Shown here one piece after another: positions 44,312-56,473 of a stretch of DNA of 64,000 nucleotides. The notes below the pieces were generated by a model. The model did no database searches. It had not been told where the DNA came from and saw nothing but the letters and a program-made list of their open reading frames with translations. A program made the position numbers and the translations under genes. Origin of the DNA: Pyrenula massariospora (taxonomy: Eukaryota; Ascomycota; Eurotiomycetes; Pyrenulales; Pyrenulaceae); contig JAGFMI010000007.1 in assembly GCA_021030905.1 (NCBI GenBank), positions 310,001 to 374,000 on the forward strand. Reading direction: 5' to 3'. Each line of letters opens with the position of its first letter. Position 1 is the first letter of the stretch.

Positions 44312-46079
44312 TACCGACGTGTAGCGATTCAGCATTTCAAGCTGTTGACTAGCTAGTAGCAAGAGCCCGAGGGCACACCTAGTGCCGCGCCGTCCCGTGC
44401 TTCACATATAAGAGATCTGAAATGTTCCTGAAGATATTGAGCAAGACCCTTAATAGCATACAAGCATCTTATTAAGGATATAAATTTCAGGGAAAACTAA
44501 GGCAGGTCTTTAGGTGAGGCAGTGCGTAGCTAAAAATGAACTAACTATCGATAATACCTGATCCTATAGGCGCGACCAAGATTTGAATTTTCGCTTGCTC
44601 CTTTCCTTAAAGGAAAAAAAGTAGGAACTAAATCTATAGACAGAGCTATGATTATGCAAATTTCTAACTCTATGATGGCCATCTTTAGAATACTACGCTG
44701 ATGTTTTTAGCGTTTTTGGAGTAGAGTTGTGAAGGCTCTACTCCCTGCTGATTTTGAGTATAACAGGTCATGGGATAAATGTACTAACCTGTGAGAATGG
44801 CTGCAATATAGGTCTGTGAGGTACTCGATTTGTAAACGGAAGAAGGATCGTCGCGGTAAGAATATGCGCAGTGCCTACAGAGACAGGAACACTAGAAACG
44901 CAGAGCAATTCTTAGTAGGCGACGAATTAAGTGATGATTTTAGTCTGAGGCGCGCAATATGTCAGCGCTCACTATAAAATATCGAAAAATTTACAGCATC
45001 ACTCGAATACGCTTATTACCTTAACCTTTACGGGGCTAATTTGTGCAGATTTTTAGGGCTACTGCTGCCCGACTATTTAGTTCCAACACCAAGATATCGA
45101 CCGTATTTTCCAATGTAAAGACACTGAAACATGACTTCTATAGCTGCTGGATCGTACCGTGAAGCTCGACCACTCGGTCTTTTACTTCCTAATACGTTGT
45201 CAGGATTCATTGGTATGGGAAACTTTGGAAAACACCTTCCTTCTAAGGGCTATTGCACGCTGTATTGAAGAAGCTGGATTTCGGACATACAATAGCTCGG
45301 CGAGCTGCAAATTATTTGTCTCCAATCTTGATGGTCAAATCTGAATATTTGGTATTGTTGAGAAGGCTGATGAAGTATCTTAGTAGAAGCGGAAGCTTGT
45401 GGGGAAAGGAACCACCTGCCAAAGTTGCCTCATGTGTCAACTCCAGCGTAAGGAGCTTAAGCCATGTCTAAGTGTCAGAAAGCGTCATATAACGTAGTAG
45501 AGGAATTTGATAGTGTCGAGCAGAGTAGGTATGTCGAGCAGGGGATGAAAACTCTGTCTGCTCGCATACCTCTATATAGACTAGATAGGCAGTAATCCTA
45601 TGCTCATTTAAGCCTGCCCCATCCATCGTTCGACAGATAGCGAGATGCCAACTTGGTTTTTCGGTAACACCGTTGGATGCCAGCTATTAATCTACCCTGA
45701 CTACGCGATCTATGATACTAAGGAGTGGTATGACCTAGACTGTACAACAGAGGTCGTAACTCTTCGAAAATTATGAAATGATAAGGCTTTGACGTGAGAG
45801 ATAGTAACCTTACAAAGGTTTGAGTTTGGGTGAAGGTATGACAAGCCTCAGCAATGCCATCACCAGCCTAGTCACTAAGTAATCGAAAGTTTCACAGGTG
45901 ACATAGATGACCGAATTCACCTCGCCTGTACGAAAGCACTGTGTTCGGCCTACCATCCAATCTTCGATGCCTGAGAAACTTGCACGTGAGTCCGTGAATA
46001 TGAGTACTAGGTGAAAGTGACTCAATCTTATCAGGATCTTTTCTTAATTTCTTCGGCAAGTATCAGGGCCACGGAAGAT
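44312..46079. other. AT-rich gene-poor stretch
   Basis: About 1.8 kb with many stops in all frames and AT-rich sequence. I see no intact gene. A phrase near 45410-45450 reads TCQSCLMCQLQRKELKPCL in one frame, a Cys-pattern that could be a remnant of a mobile-element or zinc-knuckle protein, but it is too short to classify. No terminal repeats were found. Confidence 0.5.
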
Positions 46080-46258
46080 GCTGTCGGGGGATATAGGGGA
46101 TTAGAGCAGCGATTGCATGGGTATCATCATTGGTCCTATGATGACGTGGATGATTCGTTGGTTGCAGAGATATCCAGGGAAAAAAGGTGAAGTACAGTCG
46201 GTTTAGGCGTTGCCACTGTGTCTTCCCTAGGTATATGGGTGTGAGCCTGCCTAACAGT
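46080..46258 (+). repeat. dispersed repeat, copy B
   Basis: This segment aligns with copy A at 16160-16336 over its whole length, with frequent substitutions and small indels. The best conserved core is TAGGCGTTGCCACTGTGTCT versus the A version with one or two changes. The flanks beyond 46258 show no match to the flank of copy A, so the ends are real. Both copies are in the same orientation. Confidence 0.7.
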
Positions 46259-46476
46259 TGGTGATGGCGCTTTCCCGATGCTCCCGGGTATTGCGGGAAA
46301 GAGCGACGCCGATGCATTGGGAAATCGCTCCCGGCTAGACGCGCCTGCCTTTACAACACTGAGTGACTACCTGTGAGCGCCAAGACGAGCACTACAATTG
46401 CCACTGTTACGGTCTTTCAAAATCTCAAAATCTCCTTTTTCAAAAGTTTCCACATTACACATTTTTGATTCCAATT

Positions 46477-48027
46477 ATGAGTTCAAAGTCTGCACACAGT
46501 TTTTATTCACCCTCATACGGGGCTCGTCAGTCCTACCCACTTCAACAGCCGGGATTTGATAAACCTGCTTCCACCAGTCGGACTTCTGGCCGATGTCCAG
46601 CGCCACCACGCGACTGTTCGTCTGGTGGTGTTGAAAGAGAGCATGCTGAATGGACACATGCTCATCACAAACCCCAGCTCTCCGTTCGTCCAAGGAGAAG
46701 GGGAGATGGAAATGACAGTGCTGTAGTGAGACATCCTGTCCGCATTTCACCTCCTGCTGAATTGCGACATTGCGCCATGCCAATGACAACGAGACATGGA
46801 CGCGTTAGTCCTGAGCATGTATATCGCACGCGGTCTCCCCTTCAATCACAGCGAAGGCGAACTGAACCCGAGCTGGTGTGTCTTGACCATAGATATGATA
46901 AAACTCGGCCTTTGTCATACTCATCACATCAGCAGACCAATAGCGCTGAGAGGCCTCATACTCGGCATGGCGACCTCAGAGCAACGCTACACAGAGGACG
47001 ATCACGGTCTCCGGTTGGGTCTCCAGTCGAGTCCCGGTACCCCACTCTCACGCTGAGAGAGGCTATCTTGCCAACTCGGAGAGACCGGGCGCGGGATGAA
47101 CGTGACCAGATCCTTGGTATGTTGAACCAGATTCTGAAAGAGCGAGACCAGGCTCTGGAGGTAAGAGACCGAGCTTTAGATAAAAGGGACCAGGCGCGGA
47201 AGCAACAAGACCAGATTGGGATTGAACTGCATCTGACTCTGGAAGAACGAGACGAGGCTCGAACTGAGCGAGACTACCTTCGAAGAGACCTAAATACAAC
47301 TCTGGAAGAAAGAGATCAGGCTCGGTTTGACAGAGACCATATTCGAGATCAGCTAGATCAGACCCTGGAAAGGCGAGATCCAGCAGTCAAAAAAGCCGAC
47401 AAATTTGAGAATAAGCTAAGAGAAAAAAATAAATTGTTTACTGCCAAAATCAACAAGAACATCGAGCTTAGAAGGGAACTCAAAGAGGCGAAAGCTGAAA
47501 TGGGCGAGCTTCGCAGAGCTACCAAATCAAAAGACTACGCTTTGGACGAGCTTAATGCGAGAATGCGCGCTCTTCAGGGCCGCATTGGAAACATGAAAAA
47601 AGAGCTCAAGGATAGACTTAACCCAGAGAAGGCTTCTCGCGGACAAACTGAACGTTTAACCCAGGCGCTCGGCTTTAAGGACGCAGTGCTCAACCTCCGT
47701 GATGAAAGTCCGTGGCTGAATCGAGAATCCGGCGGGGGCATGACGCCCGATGACCAGAGCGAAAATCATCGGTCGAGGCGAGAGCTTAGTGAGCAAGTCA
47801 CAGCGCTCATTGCTGAGGAGGCCAACGCTCGCTCGAAGACCGCAGAAAGCAACGAAGCAACTTCATCTGACGTCAACCTTGAAGGGGCTGACCAGGTCGT
47901 CAACCGTAGCGACAATGGATCTAACCGGGTAGTTAAACCTGATGATAATGACCGAGTAGTCAGTCTGAATATCGACGCCGCACAAGTGAATCTAAACGAT
48001 GACGACCGAGAGGTCAATCCCGAATAG
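46477..48027 (+). CDS. orphan coiled-coil protein with internal repeats
   Basis: From ATG 46477 the frame encodes 516 residues; an in-frame Met at 46363 would add 38 residues of less likely leader. The first 190 residues are basic and disordered (SAHSFYSPSYGARQSYPLQ). The middle is a long coiled coil with a recurring ~11-residue unit ERDQA-L-E/x-RD: LKERDQALEVRDRALDKRDQ, LEERDEARTERDYLRRDLN and LEERDQARFDRDHIRDQLDQ. A second coil follows (ELRRELKEAKAEMGELRRAT). The C-terminus has repeats of the form D-x-V-V-N/K/S (DQVVNRSD, NRVVKPDD, DRVVSLN). I do not recognise a family. The repeats suggest growth by local duplication. The dispersed repeat copy B lies 220 bp upstream. Confidence 0.65.
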   Translation: MSSKSAHSFYSPSYGARQSYPLQQPGFDKPASTSRTSGRCPAPPRDCSSGGVEREHAEWTHAHHKPQLSVRPRRRGDGNDSAVVRHPVRISPPAELRHCAMPMTTRHGRVSPEHVYRTRSPLQSQRRRTEPELVCLDHRYDKTRPLSYSSHQQTNSAERPHTRHGDLRATLHRGRSRSPVGSPVESRYPTLTLREAILPTRRDRARDERDQILGMLNQILKERDQALEVRDRALDKRDQARKQQDQIGIELHLTLEERDEARTERDYLRRDLNTTLEERDQARFDRDHIRDQLDQTLERRDPAVKKADKFENKLREKNKLFTAKINKNIELRRELKEAKAEMGELRRATKSKDYALDELNARMRALQGRIGNMKKELKDRLNPEKASRGQTERLTQALGFKDAVLNLRDESPWLNRESGGGMTPDDQSENHRSRRELSEQVTALIAEEANARSKTAESNEATSSDVNLEGADQVVNRSDNGSNRVVKPDDNDRVVSLNIDAAQVNLNDDDREVNPE

Positions 48028-48944
48028 AATCGAGGCGTCGAGCCAGGTGAGTAGTCACAGTCACTCTTCCGTAGGGAATAATTGTAAGTCTGGGACTGCA
48101 ATTCTCTTGGAGAGACGGTATCTGACGATTTCAATAGACCTTAATCATAGGAACGTTTTATGACTACGAAAGCAAGAGGATCAGTAGTACCAAATGATGG
48201 AAGCGAACGAGAGTGCAACATCGGATAGCTTCACTGAGCCTTGGACGTGGAAAGGTTTGAAGAGTGTACCGTCCTGGCACCTGGCCGGGTTTCGAAAAGA
48301 AGGTGGTTAACGGCTGAGATGCTCTTCAATAATGGTGGAAATATCTCGATACTGCAGTAACTTATGGCTCTTGCTTACCTCAATGACAAAGATTAATTTG
48401 AGAGTGTGGTGTCAAGTACCCTGTTTTAAATAGCTGTGTCCTGGACAATGGCATTCGCGGCTCTGTACTTAGCAAGGCTCCTTACAGGCAGACCATTAAC
48501 TCTATAAAGCGTAATCCAGTTAGAAACGTTCATTATATTCCTGCAATATAGATGATTTGAGCGTAACGTGAATAGGAATTAATCCCAAAGTTGTGTATGT
48601 GCTGTGAGTTGCGGGGCTTTCAGTCTCCGATGACATCCGCGCATCTCTAGGATAGCCACCGGGCCACCACGTTTTTACATTAAACCTACAGTCAGTACCT
48701 TTGTGAACGAGAGTAGTATAAACCTTGCTAGTACAGAACATGTTACGCTTATGGCCTGTCCAAAGACATTGAAGCACATGGGCTAGCGGCGGCAATCTCG
48801 CCGAGGTCTGGCGTACCCAGATCCACCCTTGCATCTTCCCATAATTGAAAATATCGAGCACCAAATATGGCAAACAGATCGCTAGTCAAGAGACTGAGTC
48901 CATATTGGTGATTGAGAGTAAAACTCTGGAGTACTTAGTAAAGG
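48028..48944. other. intergenic region
   Basis: No gene is assigned. A minus-strand frame at 48520-48873 (117 codons) has no family features. I see no repeat or RNA gene. Confidence 0.5.
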
Positions 48945-50940
48945 ATGGTGGATGAGTCTCGCGCACAGCCAGACATGCAAGCAGCAAGTGCGCAACGAAC
49001 ACCGCGTTACGAAGGCGAGGACACCCGGCCGTTGAGCAGAGCCGAACTCTGGGGATGGTATGCGTATGGAATTGGTGCTGAAGTTTTCGCTGTGTGTGGT
49101 GTAGGTGTGTAAGACGAGTCTCTCAGTAACGTCCTGACTACGGTTGATGGACCACATACGACGGACTTGGAGGGCTAATGTCGCCGATAGGCTCTTTTCT
49201 CCCTCTGACGTTGGAACAGCTGGCGCGTGAAAGAGGGTTCCTCCTCTCAGACAAGACAATATCCTGCATAGCGAAGGATTCTAACTCTACATCGAGTCAC
49301 GCGAGAGCAGCTGCCGAAGATGGCAAAGGTCAATGCGCAATTTCCTTCTTCGGACTACAGATGAATACCGCTAGTTTTGCAATGTATACATTTTCTTTGG
49401 CAGTTCTCGTGCAGGCGCTGTCACTTATCTCCTTTAGCTCCTTTGCAGATCATGGTAAGTTGAGAACGCCCACAATTAACTCCCGATGACTGCTTCAAGA
49501 CTGACTTTACGAGGCAAAAACCGCAAAGCTCTCCTTCTCGGCTTCGGCTTCGCCGGCGCCGTTGCGTCTATGCTCTTCATCCTAGTAACGCCTCGGATTT
49601 ATCCAGTTGCTTCGGTTTTGGTTATTATCTCGGTCACCTGCCTTGGATCGTCATTTGTCATTCTCAACTCGTTTCTACCAGTCTTAGTGGCTAATGACAC
49701 CTCCATTTTAGCTGCCGAGGCGGATCGAACGCCAGATGTTGGCCTTGAGAGCTTCCATCTTTCCGACTTTCAGAGTCAAGAGGACCATGTTCATTCCACA
49801 CAGTCTTTTGATTCTAGAAATATCGACACAGCACGTGATCATGCCGGCCGAATGTCTCCGGAGCTACAACGCTCCACTCAAATCTCTTCGAAGGGCGTGG
49901 GACTCGGTTATGCTGCCGCGGTATTTGTACAGATCATTAGCATCCTGATCCTCTTTATCATTTCGAAAACGTCCGTATCTACATCATCCAAAACAATTCC
50001 GCCTCGCATTGTTCTCTTTGTGGTGGGTGTATGGTGGTTCGGCTTCACCATGGTCACCCGTCGCTGGCTCCGCAACAGACCCGGGCCGCCACTGAAGGGG
50101 CTCAAGCTTCGACATGAAGGCAAATGGCGCTCAACAGCCGCCCATGTCGTATTTGCGTGGTCTTCGTTGTGGAAGACTGCCAAGACAGCTGCACGGCTCA
50201 AGCAAGTCAGCATATTCCTCGGAGCATGGTTCCTCCTCTCAGATGCTGTCGCTACCGTATCTGGCACGGCAATTCTCTTCGCCAAGACAGAGCTAAATAT
50301 GAGAATGGAACTCATCGCTCTGATGTCGGTGGTGGCAACGACCTCCGGAATTGCTGGTGCATTTGCTTGGCCGAGGATTTCTGGGAGACCTGGGCTGACT
50401 CCGAAGCACACTATCATTGCTTGCATTGCCTTATTCGAAATTATCCCGCTTTACGGACTGCTTGAATACATCCCTTTTATTAGAAATATGGGAGTCATTG
50501 GTCTTCAACAGCCGTGGGAGATATATCCTCTTGCATTTATTCACGGATTCGTGTCTGGCGGGCTGTCATCATACTGTCGATCTTTCTATGCTATGCTCAT
50601 TCCTCCGGGACAGGAAGCTGCCTTCTACGCTTTGTATGCAGTCACAGACAAGGGAAGCTCTGTGATTGGACCGGCAATCGTGGGGATGATGGTCGATGCC
50701 ACAGGCTCAGTCCGTATGGGCTTCACATTTCTAGCAGTCTTGATCGTCCTTCCAATACCCCTCGTCTGGCTTGTGGATGTGGACCGAGGGCGACAAGATG
50801 GTTTGAGTATGAGTAAGTTGATGACCAAGTCAAAGTTCAACATCCGGGGCTCAGGTTCGGTGTCCAGGGAGGAAAGTCTAGGACTTTTAGCAGGGAGTAG
50901 TCATGACGAAGAGCGGCATGGTGAGAGGGTTCTCTCATGA
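48945..50940 (+). CDS. ATG22: autophagy-related protein 22, vacuolar amino-acid exporter
   Basis: Exons are 48945-49104, 49191-49454 and 49514-50940, with introns of 86 and 59 nt; the product is 616 residues. The N-terminus has [20 protein letters not shown] and [20 protein letters not shown], an exact family block created by the first splice. The second splice gives [20 protein letters not shown]. About 10-12 hydrophobic segments follow, with a hydrophilic loop at about 215-275. Late blocks are [40 protein letters not shown] and the tail [19 protein letters not shown]. Atg22 is an MFS-type protein of the vacuolar membrane that returns amino acids to the cytosol after autophagic breakdown. 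A short acidic, Ser-rich C-terminus ends the protein. Confidence 0.93.
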
Positions 50941-52002
50941 TCAACCTTGAACTTGACAAGTGATGGCATTCGATGCTTCAGACCAATGGAGTTGCCCAAT
51001 CCAACATCATCTCCCTAACCTAGCATAGTAAAGAAAACATTAGAAAGCTCCACAATTTTTCGTTCATTCTGTTCGATGCTCCCAATGATGGATGAAAGCG
51101 GCTGAATATAAATTGGGCTGAGAATGGTTCCCGCCATTCCACGACCAATCGCCATCGCGCAACTTTCCGACCTCCTTTGAAAAGCCTTCATTATCAGTAT
51201 GAGTCTGAAATACAGCGTCACCAAAGTCTCTCAGGCAATAAGTAGATTCGTGTCAAGCATTTCCAGTACTGCAGATTCGCATGTTATGAAGTTCTGCACT
51301 TCGAACTTGCAACGCGCTTTGATGCCGTTAAGGCAGCCCAAGGATTCATGGTATAGGCTTCTTCCACCACCATACATTTCAGGCACACTAGACCTAATCT
51401 CCACGACTAACCACAGCTGATGCGGCTGTGTTCTGGCCATTAGGCAATTGGCCCCCAGATCTGTGGTGCTGTCGATCGCCTATCTAGTGATAGCATTACA
51501 AAAGCCACATGATTCCTTTTCCCCCATCTTTGCTCTCTTCCTGTCTTCCAACACCCGCATCTTGCAAGCAACATATTCTTATCTCTGGGAGCTCTCTCTC
51601 TCGGTTGAGGATGCGGCAGTTGGCTATTCGGGGTGCTCAGCCTTGCCTGAGTCACTGAGCGAATGGACGACTGGCTGCTTTCATCCGTGACTGGGGCGGA
51701 CATATTAAGCGTCTTCACGATTATGCGGAGAAAACTTAGACGGAGAAAAGGTTCATCATTTTTGCGTTTCCTTGATCAATAAGATTACGAGAAATACTAA
51801 AGGACAGAATTTGAGATTTCGAATCATGTACAAAGAGCGAGTTTGCAGGTCCCTGACAATGGAACTATGCCAATTGTGCATGATGTGTATGAGCTTGCGA
51901 AAGCTCTGCGGTCGCGGCTGTGCAGCCAGCCCACTACACCGATTCCGCATTGAGGCGTGAGCAGCTCGACGTTGTCCTGTCTTCGACGACTACTCGAAAG
52001 CT
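50941..52002. other. intergenic region with possible decayed or spliced minus-strand gene
   Basis: On the minus strand, 51015-51718 has several adjacent protein-like pieces. They are MSAPVTDESSQSSIRSVTQA near 51700, SLGCLNGIKARCKFEVQNFI near 51300, and THTDNEGFSKEVGKLRDGDW near 51200-51020 ending HHWEHRTERKIVELSNVFF. The last piece begins after a plausible acceptor (TATTTCAG). I could not join them with consistent splicing, so no gene is called. Confidence 0.35.
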
Positions 52003-54564
52003 TCACTCTTCAAGTCTCGTTGGTGACGTCGTAGACGAAGTACTCGAGATTTTACCGCCGGAAATGCGAGGCTCTTCCGGCTGCCGCTCCAAAGGCTGTG
52101 TATGCACTGCTGCCTGACTTTTTGCAGGGCTGAGCAAGATTCTTTCAGATCCTCCATTTTCAAGCGGGCTAACGACAGTACTTTGAAGCTCAATGTTACC
52201 CTGGGTTTCGGTAGGTTTAGCGTTCGGGCTGGTCTGAGTGTCATCCTGCGAGGTACGGTTGAGCGTCTCGTTAGCATCTGTCTCTTCATCTTCCATGCTG
52301 CCCTCTCGATTTTCAGCATCCGTCTCGCCGTTTCCGGTGTTGTTTTCGTGGCCGTTGGGGTAATCTGATGCTGCGGTGCTTCCACCGGCATTTATCTCCT
52401 CTTTCTCTCGGGTTTTAAGCCTCGGGTGTTTTGGATCCTCCGTATCTAGGATTCCAAGTAGCTGCCCCTTCTTTGTAACTGGAATGGCCCTTGGTCCGGT
52501 ACAGCCCTCCCAGTCGCCAAGTCCGAGCTCTTCGTGCGCCATGCGCTGTATCTGAAATGTCTCGTTGTTGAACCATTCTTGACTTGAGGTCTTTATGATG
52601 CCGTGACGTTCGAACCATACAATAATTGATTCAAGCGATGACTGGATGAGCACTATGGAGGTTCCAAGTATGAGGACAATAGTAAGCCACATCAACGAGA
52701 AGTTTGTGTAAGCCGTAGAAATAATTTTCTGTGCAGAAGTCAGTCACGAAGCGCGCAGACCGAACAGCTGATCATGATTCCTTGAGAAAATTTCACATTG
52801 CGCACTAATTGTCTCGCTATATAGACCATAGTATGAGGAGTATTCGTGGAAGAAATATCACCTACCTGGTTTTTGCAGAGGTACTTCTCCACGTCGTTCC
52901 CCGGTTTTGTCCAAAAATACTTCAGCATGTTCGGATCGTTTGGGCCGATAGCGTCATCCACAGCATTACCTTGCATAGCTGCTAGAGCAATATTGTGCCA
53001 ATTTTCGACTTCGATCTGCCACTGATTGGCCGGTAAAGGTCCCTGTAAGCCCGATCCCAGATTAAATCTGGACGTCAAAGAGAAAGACTGAAGAAAAAGT
53101 ACCACCCCCCACACGGGCCATACATTAAGGCCCCAATAGAGTGCCAAATCCTTCCTTGTAGTAGGCTTTTGTACATCGAAGCTTATGGTTTCAAGACCAC
53201 CGAGTGGGGAGCAGCTTTGTTTAGAGAGCGTAGTTGTATTACATCTTTGAAACTGAGTCTTGCAGCCCAATACCGAGGCAGGCTCGTCTGAAAGGTAGAG
53301 AGGGTAATCGCCCACCCAAGAATTGTGAGCACTATAATTTAGGGCTTGATGTGCACCATACCAAGGGTCATCCACAGGCTGCGTATAGAATATACCGTTA
53401 GCCGAGAGGAAATGTAAGGATACGTCGCCGTCATTTAGCATGAGTTCCTTAATCGGATGGAAGGTAGACAAAGCTGAGTTGTTAAGTGTGTAGACCACGA
53501 CGCTAGCAAAGATTAGACCTAATGACTTTCTACTTGTTTCTGGTTTTCCGAGGGGGTACTAACGATGTTGTATACTCTGCATTGGAGCTAGTCAATTTCT
53601 GCCAACGTAGTTCTTCAGCGAATTGCTGTGGAACTTCATAGGTATAATTGATTTGTGTCGGACGGGCAGATGTTAAATTAGACTGGGACCCATAGGAATA
53701 TCGCATGTAGGGTTTGTTGGGAGCATAAAAAACTATCTTTTGATAACCTTCGCTCTGCAGAGGGGCGCAATGTGTGACCATCCTAAAATTAAATTGAAGA
53801 TCAGTCCGTGTGTTTAGTCCGAGCTCTGTTTGAGAGTTCACAAGTCCCGTATCAAGTCTGATATTTCCACTCTGATTGCGGCAAATCCTCCCCGGGAAAG
53901 GACAGTCAGCGTTCCTGTCAACGAGGCTAGATATGCTCCTTTTGACAAATGGCCCGCAATCGTCTGTTACTCCAGAGCTCGAGTAACATCTTTGAGCGTA
54001 GTTTGAATAATACGTCATTCGCTCAGTTGTCCATGGTCTTAGATATTGCTCTTCTTCTGCTGCTGTCACATTCGGAGACGGTGGACCAAAGCTTACGCCG
54101 CAATTAGGACTCGAAATCAGGACCTCGTTTCCCATACTTGAGCTGATTCTTGATGAGAATATACTGCTAAGTGCCAATGCCGCTGCAAATAGTAAAGCTA
54201 AGCTCGCGATAGGTAACATTCGGTAGAAAGGTCGAGAGGCTCTTCGGCGCCATGCCCATAAAACTTGATTGAGCTTTAAAAATCCAGATTTCTCATCAAG
54301 AGCGTTGCGAAGAATAGCCTGCCGTTGATGATACAGTCCATCTTGAGCATCTTTAGTCAGGAAAAGTTGATGCATAGCAAAGCAGAACATGCGCCATAGT
54401 CTGGACCCAACAAAAGTAACAAAGACTGCAAGGAAAGCTGTTAAGAGAGAACCATTGCCGTGGGTCAGTGTGACTACCGATCCAGTGATTCGTCCTCCTA
54501 AGGACCAATTCGTCCAAACGCCAATATAGACCGGATAATTGACAGCAGCTTGCGAGTTAGACAT
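52003..54564 (-). CDS. fungal multi-pass membrane protein, unknown function
   Basis: Exons are 54564-53564, 53502-52866 and 52728-52003, with introns of 61 and 137 nt; the product is 787 residues. An in-frame Met at 54588 is an alternative start, but MSNSQAAVNYPVYIGVWTNW gives the short leader typical of the family. TM segments lie near residues 37-57 (LLTAFLAVFVTFVGSRLW), 118-137 (LPIASLALLFAAALALSS), about 480 (LNVWPVWGVVLFLQSF) and after the last splice (LMWLTIVLILGTSIVLIQ). Between them is a large Cys-rich extracytoplasmic region with many N-x-S/T sites (SPNCGVSFG, YAQRCYSSSG, CPFPGRICRNQSG). The cytosolic tail is Ser/Thr/Glu-rich and disordered. The family is common and expanded in filamentous ascomycetes but has no assigned function. 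Confidence 0.78.
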
Positions 54565-56367
54565 CTTTGCTCTGGGAATTTGTGTCAACGTAACTCAGGA
54601 GTACAGAGGACACTTCGAGCTCTGTAACACATGTTGAGTTTGGAGCCGCCGGATTCGAAGCCTTTATAACATATCCCGCACATCAATTGCCATCAAGAGT
54701 AACGCCTGTTGCAGACAACATACCGGGCTGAATATTACATCATGCATAGTTTGCGCTGGAAAGCCTTGCCTACTGTCCTCTTCAACTTAAGAGGGCATCA
54801 TAAAGCCCTCGTCTCATTCGTCAGATCCATAGTTTTAGTCTGCGGAACTTTCGCACCTTGCATCTGGGGCCGAAACCTGTTTCTGAGAAATTATCGTCAC
54901 GGGCGAGCGAGGCGGCTGATCCGATCAAAGTCAAGCATTTATTGTCATACTAAAGGTTCAGGCGCCACAAATACCCATAGATATCTCAATGGTGATGAGC
55001 GACAAAAGGAATAAGAGCCAGAGAATCTGCTACCCTAGCCAGATTAAAGCTAGTATTTACTGAACGGCACCCCACCGGGAAGACGATTGAGGCATAGTTT
55101 TGACAGCTGAAGCTATTAGAAGGCTGCCCGCATCATGCAGTCGCAAGTACCATGCAAGGATAATGCTACCAAAATTGTCGTCGTCTTCATAATCGGGTTC
55201 ACTGGGGATGCGAATTGCCAAATCATCCCTTCGCAATGATGCGTGCTACGGTACCGATAGGCTAGTGTCCATCGATTTGTGATTCGAACTTGGCTCGACA
55301 TGCACAAAGATGCGCACGGACGCGTGTGTCTAGAAAGATGCAAAATATTGACAGTGGGGTCCAAAGCAGCAATCATCGCAGCTATAAATTCACACCCTGT
55401 TACGAATTTGCCCAATATGGGATGCCGAAACATCTGAAAGATTGTTGTGACATGACTATCTTTCATTAGTCTCATCTTGTCTCTTGCAACATTTCCAGGT
55501 CCGTCTGCTGCCGAGCAGCCCTTACCAGTCACATTGCAGTAGCTGCGCAACGACAGGTAGCAGCCTAACAGTGTGCAACAAGGCTAATAGCTGCTACCGT
55601 GCCTGCGGCGCTAAAACCAGGCACCTGCAAGGCAAGAATTGGTCTTCAGGGTCGGAAAAGGGAATCTTGGAGTTCAAGTTCAGCTGCTTCTCTCGGGGGA
55701 AAGTTTACCCGGAAAGAGACAGTCCTGGCTGCGTCTAAGACTAGCTTGATTTCATGAAGACCTGGTCTTTGCGTTTAAGCATTGAGGGCTCTTAGAACAC
55801 TAAGTACTCTCAATGACAGAGACTTGGCTGCTTTGACTTCAAAGTCTACAATGATCTAGATCAGCTTAGCAAGCTTTACGTATTTTGTTCCGTAGATCAT
55901 AATATTAATCTTCGAATCGACAGGTTGTAGCCCTATTCCTTACCCCGTTGCGAACGAAGCAGTTGACTGACTAGCTTGCGTCGGCTCCACTTATCTGATC
56001 TTGCAGCAAGCATGTACATCTGCCTCCCTGTCCTGTAGTTAACATTCGTATCATTGTTTATTCCTTCTAGCTGTAGGTATGCATATTGTTTGCGGTAAGT
56101 GCATATCACGTAAAGCAGTGAGATGTCGCGAATGAAGGATCCTTTCCTCGATGGTAGACACACATTGACTGGTTGATGAGTCCACTGCAATCCCAGCAAT
56201 GGTAGTCTCTCGCCTACTATTGGGCATTAGAAACGAGCCAGTGATAACGAATGTGCGAGGGCCGCCCCTCTCAGCGCCGCTAACGGTATAGGTAGACTAT
56301 CAGCTCGCAAAAAGACGACAGAAGCAAAGTCCTAAGCTATGCAATAATTGTCCAAAAGGTTCTAGTT
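54565..56367. other. long intergenic region
   Basis: No gene is supported in these 1.8 kb. A plus-strand frame at 55484-55738 contains a Cys-rich stretch (HCSSCATTGSSLTVCNKANS) but lacks an ATG. A minus-strand frame at 55116-55550 ends with MKTTTILVALSLHGTCDCMM, signal-like but very short. A pol III-type T4 run for the tRNA lies at 56354-56357 (minus strand). Confidence 0.45.
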
Positions 56368-56473
56368 TGCGATGACCGCGACTCGAACGCGGGCCTCAAG
56401 CATGCTTCCTGTGATGAAATCAAAGGACCACGGGATATGGGAAGCTTGAATTCTACCCTTAAACTATCATCGC
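56368..56473 (-). tRNA. tRNA-Gly (CCC) with a 35-nt intron
   Basis: Reading the minus strand from 56473, the acceptor stem is GCGATGA pairing with TCATCGC, with discriminator A at 56368. The D arm is GTTT...GAAT. The anticodon stem is CAAGC/GCTTG with loop TT-CCC-A then T. The T arm is CCGCG-TTCGAGT-CGCGG. The intron is 56437-56403, placed one base 3' of the anticodon as is normal for nuclear tRNA introns. A TTTT terminator follows about 11 nt downstream. The mature tRNA is 71 nt before CCA addition. Confidence 0.93.

Noticed and set aside
45400-45480. CxxCxxC phrase suggestive of a zinc-knuckle or mobile-element protein
   Set aside because: Too short and surrounded by stops; no element class can be assigned.
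55116-55550. Minus-strand frame ending in a signal-like MKTTTILVALSLHGT
   Set aside because: The peptide after that Met is only about 24 residues and the longer frame has no features.
55484-55738. Cys-rich open frame resembling a small secreted protein
   Set aside because: No ATG, no signal peptide and no consistent splicing; the Cys pattern alone is not enough.
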